Shown: piece by piece, positions 52,103 to 62,329 of the stretch
Layout: every line of letters starts with the position of its first letter
Numbering within the stretch: position 1 is the stretch's first letter
NCBI GenBank assembly: GCA_937891765.1
Contig: CALAGQ010000049.1
Span: forward strand, 24,316-88,315
Length of the DNA stretch: 64,000 nucleotides
Direction of reading: 5' to 3'
Source of the DNA: an uncultured Nitrospina sp.
GTDB taxonomy: Bacteria; Nitrospinota; Nitrospinia; Nitrospinales; VA-1
Notes under the pieces: model-generated
Told to the model about the DNA's origin: nothing
The model's input: only the letters and a program-made list of their open reading frames with translations
Database searches by the model: none
Program-made: the position numbers and the translations under genes

Positions 52103-53734
52103 GTGAAACGTTCTATTGGACTCATAACGCTTAACGCAAAATTTATTCACTCTTCGCTGAGCTTAAGGTATCTGCGAAACGCCAGCCGAAATGCAGGCTA
52201 CCAGAATGTATGGATCCGGGAGTTCGTCATCAACCAGCCGGTCTGGAAAATTGCCGCAGAGATCCAGAAACTTAAGCCTGAAGTTTTGGGTGTTGGTATT
52301 TATATCTGGAACCGAAGCCAGAGTCTGGAACTGATCGAACGCCTGCAAAAGCAAATGCCCGAACTTAAAATTGTCGTGGGCGGCCCAGAGGTATCATTTG
52401 AAAAAAACAATTCCCTCCCCTTCCCCGTAATTTCCGGCGAGGGTGAAAAGAAATGGCTGGAGTTTTTGGATCTGGCCTGCAAACAAGAAGTTCCCTCAGA
52501 GGAAGTGCTCACACGCTGGCGAACCTATGGCACCGACCTGCCGGAACTCACACCCGCTTACCTGAAAGAAGACTTCCCTCAGTTGAAAAACCGAATCGTC
52601 TATTTCGAAACATCCAGAGGCTGCCCTTACCTTTGTTCGTTCTGCCTGTCCGCATTAGATAAAACAGTGCGCTATTTCGATGAAGAAACCATCCAGAGCC
52701 AGATCGAGGAACTTGTCACTGCCGGTATTAAAAAAATCAAATTCGTCGACCGCACTTTCAACCTCAAACCCAGCCGCATGAAAAAGCTGATGCAGTGGTT
52801 GACTCAGTTCAAAGGCAACGAATTTCATTTTGAGGTGGTGGGAGATATTTTAACGTCTGACATTCTGGAATTTCTAAAAACGGTTCCCCCGGGAATGTTT
52901 CAATTTGAGATAGGCATTCAAACGACTACAGAGTCGGTTCAGGAAACCATTCAAAGAAAACAAAATAACGATAAACTTTTTGAGACTATCAAACAACTGG
53001 TGGAGCAGGATCGCATTCATTTCCACTGCGACCTGATATTCGGTCTGCCCGGAGAAACTCTGGAAGATATCCAGCAATCTTTTTCGCGGGTGATGGCACT
53101 GAGACCCCACGAATTGCAGCTGGGATTTCTGAAATTCCTGCCCGGCGCCCCGATCAACAATCTTATAGAGAAGGAACACTATCATTACCAGTCCACTCCC
53201 CCCTACGAACTGATCTCGCACCAGAATCTATCCGCCGAAGAGGTTCTATATTTAAAAGAATTCGAAGATATTTTCGACCGTTATTACAATTCCAAGCGAT
53301 TCCGTTTTTCCATCCACTACCTGCTCGGGAAAATGGACCCGGTAACCCTGTTCAACCGCTTGCTCGAACACCATGATTCTCGCGGACTATTGATGAATCC
53401 TGTTTCTCTCGACGAGCATTACCGTATTTTCCGGGACACATTTTATCCGGTTCCTACTGCCCTGGAGCAGGATCTGCTGAAGCTGGACTATCTCTATGCC
53501 CAAAGGTCATTTCGACTGCCCGAAATTCTGGCCGCAAAATCCCCAGGAAAAACTTGGAAAAAAGACCGCAAAACACCGGTCATTCCCTTCGACCATGAAA
53601 TTGAGATTTCCGGCTCGCAAGCCATTTTAAAAGTGGCGGCAAATCCTGTATACTATGCAATCGCGCATTCACAGAATGGAGACGGCTATTTTCACCGCCC
53701 CACCGTCAATGCCGTTTCAGAGTCAGAGAGATAA
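52103..53734 (+). CDS. B12-binding-domain radical SAM protein (DUF4080 type)
   Basis: 543 residues from a GTG at 52103 (AGGAACC upstream). Residues about 1-140 form a cobalamin-binding-like Rossmann domain (GLITLNAKFIHSSLSLRYLR, IWNRSQSLELIERLQKQMPE). The radical SAM site follows: VYFETSRGCPYLCSFCLS (CxxxCxxC), then the TIM barrel (KKIKFVDRTFNLKPSRMKKL, MFQFEIGIQTTTESVQETIQ, FGLPGETLEDIQQSF). The C-terminal 200 residues match the DUF4080-type tail. Substrate unknown; B12 binding by this N-terminal domain is not certain because the usual DxHxxG is not evident. Confidence 0.85.
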   Translation: MKRSIGLITLNAKFIHSSLSLRYLRNASRNAGYQNVWIREFVINQPVWKIAAEIQKLKPEVLGVGIYIWNRSQSLELIERLQKQMPELKIVVGGPEVSFEKNNSLPFPVISGEGEKKWLEFLDLACKQEVPSEEVLTRWRTYGTDLPELTPAYLKEDFPQLKNRIVYFETSRGCPYLCSFCLSALDKTVRYFDEETIQSQIEELVTAGIKKIKFVDRTFNLKPSRMKKLMQWLTQFKGNEFHFEVVGDILTSDILEFLKTVPPGMFQFEIGIQTTTESVQETIQRKQNNDKLFETIKQLVEQDRIHFHCDLIFGLPGETLEDIQQSFSRVMALRPHELQLGFLKFLPGAPINNLIEKEHYHYQSTPPYELISHQNLSAEEVLYLKEFEDIFDRYYNSKRFRFSIHYLLGKMDPVTLFNRLLEHHDSRGLLMNPVSLDEHYRIFRDTFYPVPTALEQDLLKLDYLYAQRSFRLPEILAAKSPGKTWKKDRKTPVIPFDHEIEISGSQAILKVAANPVYYAIAHSQNGDGYFHRPTVNAVSESER

Positions 53735-53811
53735 TCTTCTCTGCAAAAAACCAAATTTGAATAAAACCAGACTGTAAACCCTCTTATAAAAAACACCATC
53801 AGGAAATAAAG

Positions 53812-55500
53812 ATGACGCAAAAATCACAACCTCTGAATTCAAAAAGCCGAGCCATCACTCACGGAGACCGACGAGCCCCCAACCGCGCCATGCTAAGAGC
53901 GGTCGGGTTCACCGATACAGATTTCGACAAACCCATCGTAGGAATCGCTAACGGACAAAGTGAGATCACTCCCTGTAACGCAGGACTCGGCAAACTCGCT
54001 GACATCGCTTCGGCAGAAATCCGGAAAAGTGGCGGCATGCCACAGATGTTCGGAACCATAACTGTCAGTGACGGCATATCCATGGGGACCGAAGGCATGA
54101 AATGCTCTCTGGTCAGCCGCGAAGTAATTGCCGACTCCATAGAAACGGTCTGTCGCGGTGCCAGCATGGACGCGGTCATCTGCATCGGCGGTTGCGATAA
54201 AAATATGCCCGGCGCGATGATCGCCATGGCCCGATTAAACATTCCCGGACTCTTTGTCTATGGTGGCACCATCAAACCCGGCCACCTCGACGGTGAGGAC
54301 CTGACGGTTGTCAGCGTGTTCGAAGCTGTCGGACAGTTCGGTGCCGGAACCATTGATCAGAATAAACTCACGGATATCGAAAAAAATGCCTGCCCCGGTT
54401 TTGGCTCTTGCGGGGGAATGTTCACCGCCAACACAATGTCTTCCGCCTTTGAAGCAATGGGTATGAGCTTGCCCTACAGCTCCACCATGGCCAATGAAGA
54501 CAAGGACAAGGAAATTAGCACTGGGAAAAGCGCGAAGGCCCTTTTAAATATGATCGAGAAGAATATCCTACCTCGAGACATCATGACACGGGAAGCTTTC
54601 GAGAACGCCATCGCCGTCGTTATGGCTGTTGGCGGCTCGACTAACGCTGTCTTGCACCTTCTCGCCATCGCCCACTCTGCCGAAGTACCGTTGATCATGG
54701 ATGATTTTGAAGTCATTCGAAAAAGGATTCCTCTGTTTTGTGATTTGAAACCATCAGGTAAATATGTCGCCATCGACCTGCACCATGCCGGTGGCATTCC
54801 GCAAGTAATGAAAATGCTGTTGAACGCCGGACTCCTGCACGGCGACTGCATGACCGTGACCGGGAAAACCATTGCTGAAAATTTGAAGGATGTTCCCGAC
54901 CAGCCCCGCGAAGACCAAGATGTCATCCTGCCAATGGATCGACCCAAATACACCGAAGGCCATCTGGTTATTCTCAAAGGCAACCTCTGCCCGGAAGGCG
55001 CGGTCGCAAAAGTTTCCGGCGTAAAAACCCGGAACTTCACCGGTCCGGCGCGTGTCTTCAACTCCGAAGAAGAGTCACTGGATGCCATTCTCGCTAACCG
55101 CATCAAGGCAGGCGATGTCGTGGTCATTCGCTTCGAAGGACCGAGAGGTGGACCCGGCATGCGTGAAATGCTCGCCCCTACCGCTGCCATTGTCGGCGAA
55201 GGACTGGGAGACAGTGTCGCCCTCATCACCGACGGCCGATTTTCCGGAGGAACTTATGGAATCGTCATCGGCCATATCGCACCCGAGGCACAAATAGGTG
55301 GAACGCTGGCTTTAATTAAAGATAACGATACCATTACCATCGATATAGACAGCAACCAGCTAAACGTAAAACTGTCCGACCAAGAGCTTGAACAAAGAAA
55401 AAAACAGTTCGTCGCTCCAGAAATAAAATATAAGTCTGGTGTATTGGCAAAATATGCAAAACTCGTCGGCACTGCCAGCAAAGGTGCAGTAACCGACTAG
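53812..55500 (+). CDS. ilvD: Dihydroxy-acid dehydratase
   Basis: Fe-S enzyme of branched-chain amino acid synthesis, converting 2,3-dihydroxy-3-methylbutanoate to 2-oxoisovalerate. 562 residues, the usual length. Cluster cysteines and signatures: [65 protein letters not shown] and [20 protein letters not shown], then [15 protein letters not shown]. The TAG stop (55498-55500) lies in the dispersed repeat. Confidence 0.97.
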   Translation: MTQKSQPLNSKSRAITHGDRRAPNRAMLRAVGFTDTDFDKPIVGIANGQSEITPCNAGLGKLADIASAEIRKSGGMPQMFGTITVSDGISMGTEGMKCSLVSREVIADSIETVCRGASMDAVICIGGCDKNMPGAMIAMARLNIPGLFVYGGTIKPGHLDGEDLTVVSVFEAVGQFGAGTIDQNKLTDIEKNACPGFGSCGGMFTANTMSSAFEAMGMSLPYSSTMANEDKDKEISTGKSAKALLNMIEKNILPRDIMTREAFENAIAVVMAVGGSTNAVLHLLAIAHSAEVPLIMDDFEVIRKRIPLFCDLKPSGKYVAIDLHHAGGIPQVMKMLLNAGLLHGDCMTVTGKTIAENLKDVPDQPREDQDVILPMDRPKYTEGHLVILKGNLCPEGAVAKVSGVKTRNFTGPARVFNSEEESLDAILANRIKAGDVVVIRFEGPRGGPGMREMLAPTAAIVGEGLGDSVALITDGRFSGGTYGIVIGHIAPEAQIGGTLALIKDNDTITIDIDSNQLNVKLSDQELEQRKKQFVAPEIKYKSGVLAKYAKLVGTASKGAVTD

Positions 55501-55646
55501 CCACTCGGCTAGCGGCCAAACGGCCGCGGGCAATAAGGCGATGACGCTAACGCGACCGCCAAAAAATGCAACTACTAACAATCGTGTTCTCGGCATAATG
55601 ATTCATTGTTCATTACCTCCACGGCTAGTAGACCATTTGACGTGGA
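55495..55646. repeat. Dispersed intergenic repeat copy after ilvD
   Basis: GACTAGCCACTCGGCTAGCG (including the ilvD stop), GGCCAAACGGCCGCGGGCAA (hairpin), GTGTTCTCGGCATAATG and CCTCCACGGCTAGTAG, then a partial second end. It fills the gap to the next gene. Confidence 0.75.
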
Positions 55647-55652
55647 GTTCTG

Positions 55653-56600
55653 ATGCAATATAAAATTCTACCGGGACATCTTTATCCCAACGACAACCGA
55701 ATAAACCTTTATTATTTTCACAATCTTTTAAAGGTTGTTGGAGAATCTGTTTCCCTGCAACTGAAGCAGCAGCATAAAACAAGCATCCCTATTACCGCCG
55801 GGATGTGGGGAGGCTCCTATATGGTCGCCGATGACGATGGGCAAGCCAAAACTAATGTCGTCCGCCTATACTCCATCGTCAACCTGCCGCAGAACAGTCC
55901 TCTTAACAGAACAGAAAATTTTGAGTGTTTGATGGAGATATATCAGCAAACACTTTGCACGACCTTTAAACGTTATGGATTGAATCTGGTAGACCCGCGT
56001 TGGGGAGAAGCCGTCCCCTATTCCAACAGCGAGCGGCCCACCACCGCCCTGCAAATGTGGGACACCAAGGGAAGAGCCAATTTTGTGCGGGCCTTTTTCG
56101 TGTGGAACGAGGCAACTTGGGAAGAGTCGATCATCTACGACATGATCCGCAATATTAAAGTCCTCAAGGAACTTTTGAATATCAACATCCGCCCACCCAA
56201 AAAAGAAAGTTCGGAACTAAAGTTTTTACTGCAGGATGTCCTCATCACCTACTTCACCCTGCACGACGCCTTGACGCCGGATTTTGTGGAACATGCCAAA
56301 CCCATCATCAATGACCTGTTCAAACAGTTTATAACCGGGATGCATTCAGAAGAATCGATTGAAGAGCAATACCACAAGGTTTATGCAAGTGCCCTGGTTT
56401 ATGGCTTTGAAGAAGCTCTGCAAATCCCTTACAAAAAAGCAGGTCTGGATGTGCAGAATGTGGAAGACTGGCCAGTGGAAAAAATCAACTACGTGCCAGA
56501 TGAATTGAAGAACAAGCTTGTTCCCGCCTTACAGGCCCCCTGGAAAAAATTTCACGCCAACCTGGAAAAAGCCTCCCGCGCAACAGTAACCAACAATTGA
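55653..56600 (+). CDS. Hypothetical protein, 315 residues
   Basis: I do not recognise this soluble protein. It has a mixed N-terminal half (YKILPGHLYPNDNRINLYYF, ITAGMWGGSYMVADDDGQAK with a glycine-rich block, RYGLNLVDPRWGEAVPYSNS) and a helical C-terminal half (LLQDVLITYFTLHDALTPDF, EESIEEQYHKVYASALVYGF). The start at 55653 follows GGAG (55644-55647). Converges on the NxrC-like lipoprotein gene, with four bases between stops. Length and codon use are consistent with a real gene. Confidence 0.6.
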   Translation: MQYKILPGHLYPNDNRINLYYFHNLLKVVGESVSLQLKQQHKTSIPITAGMWGGSYMVADDDGQAKTNVVRLYSIVNLPQNSPLNRTENFECLMEIYQQTLCTTFKRYGLNLVDPRWGEAVPYSNSERPTTALQMWDTKGRANFVRAFFVWNEATWEESIIYDMIRNIKVLKELLNINIRPPKKESSELKFLLQDVLITYFTLHDALTPDFVEHAKPIINDLFKQFITGMHSEESIEEQYHKVYASALVYGFEEALQIPYKKAGLDVQNVEDWPVEKINYVPDELKNKLVPALQAPWKKFHANLEKASRATVTNN

Positions 56601-56604
56601 GGGT

Positions 56605-57363
56605 TTAACTCAGTTTTAAAAGAAGCCAACCGGCGATACCCTTTTGCCCGTTCAGTTCTTTATTAGAACCGTTCCAAACCGCGATGGCCATTAAGACCGA
56701 TTGCTTGAACTGAACGTCGTTGGCGTTATCATTGGTGAGAGAGCGGTTGAGGACCAGACGCCATTTATTATCTTTCCATACTGCCCCGCCTTTAATATCT
56801 TGTTGGTTCTGATCGGTCAAGGTGCTGTATCCTTCGGCGTTTAAATCTTCAATGGTCTGGTACGAGACCTTGGAGTTGGGGTTGTCTCGCACACCCGGCT
56901 GCCCCCTTTCACCGCCTATCGCCTTCCATTGCCAGATGTTAACTGGTTTTCCCGGCTCGCCCATGGTGATCGATGGAGCATCCTTATCAGTAGTGACCGG
57001 GAACATCACCGCCGCCCGGTCAACGTATAACGCTGAGTGGTCGAAATTGCTATCACGAGTCGGGTCATCCCATTCCAGCATGATGGCCATGCCATCGGAA
57101 TTTTTAACAGCACGCACCGTGACTTCTCTTGTTGACGGATTCGGCCATTTGGGATTGGTGATCATTTGCGGCCCAAGTTCCACCTTGACCGCAACAGGTC
57201 CCGCATCCCAGAAAGGGTCATAAGGGTCCATCGGCAAGGCTTCGTCATGGCTAACCACCTGTATGGTGGGGCCGCAACTTTTATCCTGCAAACAATCTTC
57301 AACATTCGCGCTACAGGCAGAGAGGAACAGAAGCATAACCGCCAGCATTGTTTTTTGAATCAT
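56605..57363 (-). CDS. NxrC-like (DMSO-reductase type II gamma-subunit-like) lipoprotein
   Basis: 252 residues. Lipoprotein signal MLAVMLLFLSACSAN (Cys17). The mature part matches the EbdC/NxrC heme-b fold by eye: REVTVRAVKNSDGMAIMLEW (paired strands), DRAAVMFPVTTDKDAPSITM then GEPGKPVNIWQWKA (candidate axial Met134), KDNKWRLVLNRSLT and SVLMAIAVWNGSNKELNGQK before ISGWLLLKL-type end (IAGWLLLKLS). Such subunits pass electrons from nitrite, selenate, chlorate or ethylbenzene-oxidising molybdenum enzymes to cytochromes. No catalytic alpha/beta (nxrAB) subunits lie in this window. It shares an operon with the M16 protease gene (four-base gap). Confidence 0.75.
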   Translation of the reverse strand: MIQKTMLAVMLLFLSACSANVEDCLQDKSCGPTIQVVSHDEALPMDPYDPFWDAGPVAVKVELGPQMITNPKWPNPSTREVTVRAVKNSDGMAIMLEWDDPTRDSNFDHSALYVDRAAVMFPVTTDKDAPSITMGEPGKPVNIWQWKAIGGERGQPGVRDNPNSKVSYQTIEDLNAEGYSTLTDQNQQDIKGGAVWKDNKWRLVLNRSLTNDNANDVQFKQSVLMAIAVWNGSNKELNGQKGIAGWLLLKLS

Positions 57364-57367
57364 GGAA

Positions 57368-58678
57368 TCAATAATTATGAATCAGTGTTTCGAGGTCTTG
57401 TTTTAGTACGGGGGTATAAGGACCGACCAGAATCAGGTTCAACACTTCTGGAACAAAAGTCCTTTTGGCGACTTCAATAATTTTTTCTTTCGAGATCATC
57501 TGAATCTGATTTATTTCTTCTTCCACGGAGAGCTCTACGGAGTAAAGGTGTGGAAAGGCATAACGCACCACCGCCTTGTAGGGGTCATCCAACTCCGAAT
57601 CCAGGTCAAACATATAACGTTTTTTCACATGCGCCACTTCATCATCGGTGGGGCCATCATTGGTAAAGGTTTTAATTTCCTCAAGCAGGACTCGAGTCAC
57701 CTCAATGAGCTTCTCTGGTCGCACCGTCACATCAAAGTCCATCGTGCCAATATCCGACATGCTGGTTGCCCGGCATTCCACTGAATAAACCAAGCCCCGC
57801 TCCTCGCGAAGCACTCTCTGCAATCGGGAGGTGAAGCCATCGTCGAAGATCCGGCTGATCAGCCCCATGGTCAGAAAATCTTCATGATTGTAAGAACAGG
57901 AGCGGAAACATATTTGTAGTTCGATCTGACTGTCGGAATCCTGTTGAAAAAGAAACTGAGGCTTGGACTGCTTGTCGGGAATACTTCCGATAAAATAATT
58001 TTTTGTAGTCGGAGCCACATCGCTGGAAAAACTGGAAAAATATTTTTCCGCCAATGCAAGATGACGTTCATGCTCAACCGGCCCCGATATTGCCAGCACC
58101 ATATTGCCGGGAACATAACGGGCGTTGTAGTAGTCCCGCAACATTTCCACCGTGACCGATTTAATGGTCTCTTCCGTGCCAATGGTGGGCCAGGATATTG
58201 GCGTTCCAGGGTAAAGCAGTTTGCATGCATGGTTGTTGATGTCTACATTCACGCCTTCTTCGTTGAGTTCTTCATAATATTCTTCAAGAATGATTCCACG
58301 TTCCAATTCAATCTCCGGAAACGTTGGGGAAGAAAAAAACTCCGCGAAGATTTCCATTCCCTTATCCAACTGCGAGACATGCGGACTGAATCCGTATTGC
58401 GTGTATTCACCCAGGGTGGAGGCACGAAGATCGCGGCCTATTTTTTCGAACTCCATGTTCAGGGAGATCGAATCGGGGTACTTCCGGTTGCCCCGGAACA
58501 TCATATGTTCCAGAAAATGGGAGATGCCATTATTCTTTTCATTTTCAAATCGCAAACCGGCCCGGACAAACATCGACACTTCCATGGTATGAATATGCGG
58601 CATTTCCACCGTCACCACCGTCAAGCCGTTGGCCAGAACATCTTTAAAATATCGTAACGCGAATTCTTTGACTTCCAT
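57368..58678 (-). CDS. M16 family zinc protease (PqqL/processing-peptidase type)
   Basis: 436 residues. The inverted zinc motif is NNGISHFLEHMMFRGNRKYP (HFLEH), with the third ligand in the downstream Glu of the YYEELNEEGVNV... NNHACKLLY region. The C-terminal half is the typical inactive mirror domain (RVLREERGLVYSVECRATSM). Bacterial M16 proteases of this size act as homodimers on peptides. Translated just ahead of the NxrC-like lipoprotein gene; an involvement in lipoprotein or periplasmic protein processing would be speculation. No signal peptide, so probably cytoplasmic. Confidence 0.9.
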   Translation of the reverse strand: MEVKEFALRYFKDVLANGLTVVTVEMPHIHTMEVSMFVRAGLRFENEKNNGISHFLEHMMFRGNRKYPDSISLNMEFEKIGRDLRASTLGEYTQYGFSPHVSQLDKGMEIFAEFFSSPTFPEIELERGIILEEYYEELNEEGVNVDINNHACKLLYPGTPISWPTIGTEETIKSVTVEMLRDYYNARYVPGNMVLAISGPVEHERHLALAEKYFSSFSSDVAPTTKNYFIGSIPDKQSKPQFLFQQDSDSQIELQICFRSCSYNHEDFLTMGLISRIFDDGFTSRLQRVLREERGLVYSVECRATSMSDIGTMDFDVTVRPEKLIEVTRVLLEEIKTFTNDGPTDDEVAHVKKRYMFDLDSELDDPYKAVVRYAFPHLYSVELSVEEEINQIQMISKEKIIEVAKRTFVPEVLNLILVGPYTPVLKQDLETLIHNY

Positions 58679-58788
58679 AATCTCTATAGTTTCGCAAAAT
58701 TTAAGGGTTTAAAGTGAAGAGGCATTATCGCACAAACCCAGGGCCAACTCACGATGTGTTTCGGGGCCTTTTTCGAAGCGCATTCCCG

Positions 58789-61700
58789 TTATTCGAACAA
58801 AATAGTGTCTTCTCCCAAAAGGGCTTCAATCTTATTGATCACATCATCAGAAGGTTGAATGCGCAACTCTTCTGCCACCGTGACCACACGCTCCTTGTTA
58901 TCCGGAAAGATAAAATGCAGGCGGGTATCATTGTTACCTTTATGAGTGGCGAGAATATCCTTCACCGCCATCAGGGTCTCGCGTTCCAGTCCCAATGTCC
59001 TGAAATGAATCATGACCTGACCCTGAAAATGTTGATTCGCCTGAGAAAGCGGAAAAACCTCAGTAGCAATAACTTTTGGCAGACTGCCTTCGGCGTCCAC
59101 CTCACCTTTCACCAGAAGCGGCACTTCATCCATTAAAAGTGACTGCGTCTCACTGTATATTTCCGGCCAGAAAATGACCTCTACGGAGCCCTGCAAATCC
59201 TCAAGCGTGATGATCCCCATCTTGTCACCCTTACGAGTGGTTTTAGGAAGATGCTTGATCGGGATTCCTGCCAGACTGACCTTTTTTTTGTTTCCCATTT
59301 CGGCAATGGAGGCCGAAGTCGCATCGGTGAACCAGGCCAACTCGCGGGTGAATTCATCCAGTGGATGACCGGTGATATAAAAGCCGATGCTCTCTTTTTC
59401 CAACCGGAGCCGATCGGCATCACTCCATTCCTCTACATTACGGACAGAGGGTTTATCTTCCTCTACGTCGGCCTTAAACGAATCGAACATGCTCGACTGC
59501 CCCAACTCCCGGTCGCGTTGTTCGGCCTGCCCCTGCTCCATACTAGCCTGCAACTCATCCATCATCTGAGCCCGGCTCTGTCCCAGAGAGTCGCAAGCAC
59601 CACTTTTAATCAAACTTTCAAACACTCGTTTGTTGGCCAACTGCATATCCACATTCTTGCACAACTGCTCCAACGATGCGAACCGGCCCAGCCCCTGCCT
59701 GGCCTCGATGATATTGTCGATGGCCTTGCTGCCGACATTTTTAATGGCCCCAAGACCAAAGACCAGTTTATCGTCAAAGACCGAGAAGCTCCGCTGACTC
59801 AGGTTCACATCCGGGGGTTGCACGGTGATCTTCATTTCACGGCAATCATGGATATAGCGCAGAACCTTGTCGGTGTTATCCATATCGCTGGTGATCAAGG
59901 CACCAAAAAATTCCAGCGGAAAATGAGCTTTCAGGTAAGCGGTCTGGTATGAGATCTGCGCATACGCCGCACTGTGCGATTTATTAAATCCATACCCGGC
60001 AAATTTTTCCATCAGGTTAAAAATCTTTTCAGATTTTTTTTCATTAATTTTTTTATCCTGCGATCCCTTCATAAATTTTTCCCGCTGCGCTGCCATCTCT
60101 TCTGCTTTCTTCTTACCCATAGCTCGGCGTAGCAAATCGGCGTCACCCATGCTGAACCCGGCCAACACGCTGGCGATCTTCATCACCTGTTCCTGATAGA
60201 GAATGACTCCATGAGTTTCACTGAGAATGGACTCCAACTGCGGCAGGTCATATTTTTCTTCCATCGTGCCGTGCTTGCGCTTGACATAATCATCAACCAT
60301 GCCGCTTTCCAATGGGCCCGGTCGATACATCGCCAAAAGTGCAATGATGTCTTCAAAACAGTCCGGCTTTAATTTTTTGAGCAGGTCGCGCATTCCCGAA
60401 CTTTCCAACTGGAAAACTCCAAGCGTTTTCGCATCGCAAAGGAGCTGGTAGGTGGCGGGATCATCCAGGGGAATGGCACCAATATCCAGGTCAATATCTT
60501 TCGACTGCTTGATCATCTTCAGGGCATTGTTGATCACCGTCAGCGTTCGCAACCCGAGAAAATCCATTTTCAGCAGTCCGAGTTTTTCCACACTGCCCAT
60601 GGCATACTGAGTCACCACCTCGTCGTTACCGCCTTTATAAAGCGGACAAAACTCCGTCAGAGCTTTGGATGAGATAACCACTCCGGCTGCGTGGGTCGAA
60701 CAATGACGCGCCAGCCCTTCCAGGTTTTTTGCGATATCCAACAGCTCGGCGACTTTCGGGTTTTCCTTGCGCAGTTTGTCAAATTGCGGTTCTTCCTTGA
60801 ATGCATCCTTGAGAGTGATGTTTAGCTTGTTGGGAACCAGTTTCGCCAGCTTGTCGACTTCGCCATAGGTCATATCCAGAACTCGTCCGACATCGCGGAT
60901 GACCCCCTTGGCGTTCATACTGCCAAAGGTGATGATCTGTGTCACGTTCTGGTTGCCACCATATTTCTCGGTGACATATTTAATCACTTCATCGCGCCCA
61001 TCCATACAGAAGTCGATATCGATATCCGGCATGCTCACCCGTTCCGGATTCAAGAACCGCTCGAACAGCAAATCGTATTGCATCGGGTCGATATCGGTGA
61101 TCTGCAGGGCGTAGGCCACCACACTGCCCGCGGCAGAGCCCCGACCGGGTCCGACCGGAATCCCGTTTTTCTTGGCGTAGTGAATGAAATCCCACACGAT
61201 GAGAAAATAACCGGGGTAGCCCATCTTCTTGATGATCCCCAGTTCCCTGTCCAGCCTTTGTTCATAGACTTCCCTGTCAAACTCAATCTTGCGTTTCTCC
61301 AGCTCTTCGAATCTTTTGGTCAATCCTTCGCGGGAACGTTCCTCAAGATAGGTCTCAAGGGTATAAGATTCCGGGACCGGGTAGTCCGGCAAATTGAGCT
61401 TGTCAAACTCCAGTTCCAGTTCACAACGCTCTGCAATTTTCAAAGTATTCTCAATCGCCTCGGGAATCTCTTTAAATAGGGCGATCATCTCTTGCGGCGA
61501 CTTGAAATAGAATTCATCTTTGGGGTACTGCATGCGGTAAGGATCGGTGATCGTTTTCCCCGTCTGCAGGCACAACAGAATTTCATGCGCCCGGAAGTCT
61601 TCCCGATCAATATAGTGACAGTTGTTGGTAGCCACCACCGGGAGGTCCAGTTTCTTACCGATACCGATGAGTTGCTTGTTGATCCTGTCCTGGTTTTCCA

Positions 61701-62250
61701 GTTGGTGATTCTGCAGTTCGAGAAAAAAGTTACCTTCGCCCATGATCTCCGCATACTGGCTGGCCACCTTGATGGCGCGGGGAACATTCTCCCGGTTCAC
61801 GTTATGGGCGACTTCACCACGAACACAGGAACTCAGAGCAATCAGTCCTTCCGAATATTCTGCAAGCAGTTCCTTGTCAATACGTGGTTTGTAATAGAAC
61901 CCTTCCAGATATCCCTTGGTCACGAGCTTTATAAGGTTTTTATAACCCGTCTCATTTTCGGAAAGAAGGATGAGGTGATAAGCCGCATCGCGAAGACCCT
62001 CTTTGGAGGTTTTTTCGAGACGACTCTCAGGCGCTACATACACCTCGCACCCGATGATCGGCTTGATGCCATGTTTGCGGGCCGCATTATAAAACTCCAC
62101 CGCCCCAAACATATTGCCATGATCGGTCATCGCCACAGCGGGCATGCCAAACTCCGCCGCCTTTTCAAACAGGGCAGAATGGCGGATCGAAGAGTCCAGT
62201 AAACTATAGGAAGTATGAAGATGAAGATGTACGAAATTGGCAGGATCCAT
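58789..62250 (-). CDS. dnaE: DNA polymerase III alpha subunit
   Basis: Replicative polymerase catalytic subunit, 1153 residues (typical for DnaE1). PHP domain: HLHLHTSYSLLDSSIRHSAL, AVAMTDHGNMFGAVEFYNAA. Polymerase core: VGPGRGSAAGSVVAYALQIT, PDIDIDFCMDGRDEVIKYVT (catalytic aspartates), GLLKMDFLGLRTLTVINNAL, YRPGPLESGMVDDYVKRKHG, LYQEQVMKIASVLAGFSMGD and FNKSHSAAYAQISYQTAYLK. The C-terminus has the OB fold (VSLAGIPIKHLPKTTRKGDK) and tau-binding region. It stands alone upstream of the M16 gene and downstream of the SLC13 gene on the same strand. Confidence 0.98.
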   Translation of the reverse strand: MDPANFVHLHLHTSYSLLDSSIRHSALFEKAAEFGMPAVAMTDHGNMFGAVEFYNAARKHGIKPIIGCEVYVAPESRLEKTSKEGLRDAAYHLILLSENETGYKNLIKLVTKGYLEGFYYKPRIDKELLAEYSEGLIALSSCVRGEVAHNVNRENVPRAIKVASQYAEIMGEGNFFLELQNHQLENQDRINKQLIGIGKKLDLPVVATNNCHYIDREDFRAHEILLCLQTGKTITDPYRMQYPKDEFYFKSPQEMIALFKEIPEAIENTLKIAERCELELEFDKLNLPDYPVPESYTLETYLEERSREGLTKRFEELEKRKIEFDREVYEQRLDRELGIIKKMGYPGYFLIVWDFIHYAKKNGIPVGPGRGSAAGSVVAYALQITDIDPMQYDLLFERFLNPERVSMPDIDIDFCMDGRDEVIKYVTEKYGGNQNVTQIITFGSMNAKGVIRDVGRVLDMTYGEVDKLAKLVPNKLNITLKDAFKEEPQFDKLRKENPKVAELLDIAKNLEGLARHCSTHAAGVVISSKALTEFCPLYKGGNDEVVTQYAMGSVEKLGLLKMDFLGLRTLTVINNALKMIKQSKDIDLDIGAIPLDDPATYQLLCDAKTLGVFQLESSGMRDLLKKLKPDCFEDIIALLAMYRPGPLESGMVDDYVKRKHGTMEEKYDLPQLESILSETHGVILYQEQVMKIASVLAGFSMGDADLLRRAMGKKKAEEMAAQREKFMKGSQDKKINEKKSEKIFNLMEKFAGYGFNKSHSAAYAQISYQTAYLKAHFPLEFFGALITSDMDNTDKVLRYIHDCREMKITVQPPDVNLSQRSFSVFDDKLVFGLGAIKNVGSKAIDNIIEARQGLGRFASLEQLCKNVDMQLANKRVFESLIKSGACDSLGQSRAQMMDELQASMEQGQAEQRDRELGQSSMFDSFKADVEEDKPSVRNVEEWSDADRLRLEKESIGFYITGHPLDEFTRELAWFTDATSASIAEMGNKKKVSLAGIPIKHLPKTTRKGDKMGIITLEDLQGSVEVIFWPEIYSETQSLLMDEVPLLVKGEVDAEGSLPKVIATEVFPLSQANQHFQGQVMIHFRTLGLERETLMAVKDILATHKGNNDTRLHFIFPDNKERVVTVAEELRIQPSDDVINKIEALLGEDTILFE

Positions 62251-62329
62251 AACACTCTAAATACCAGTTTGCCTGCCCTAAAGCAACCGCCCTAAGGATG
62301 AACACCATAACCCATTATTTTATATAGGT

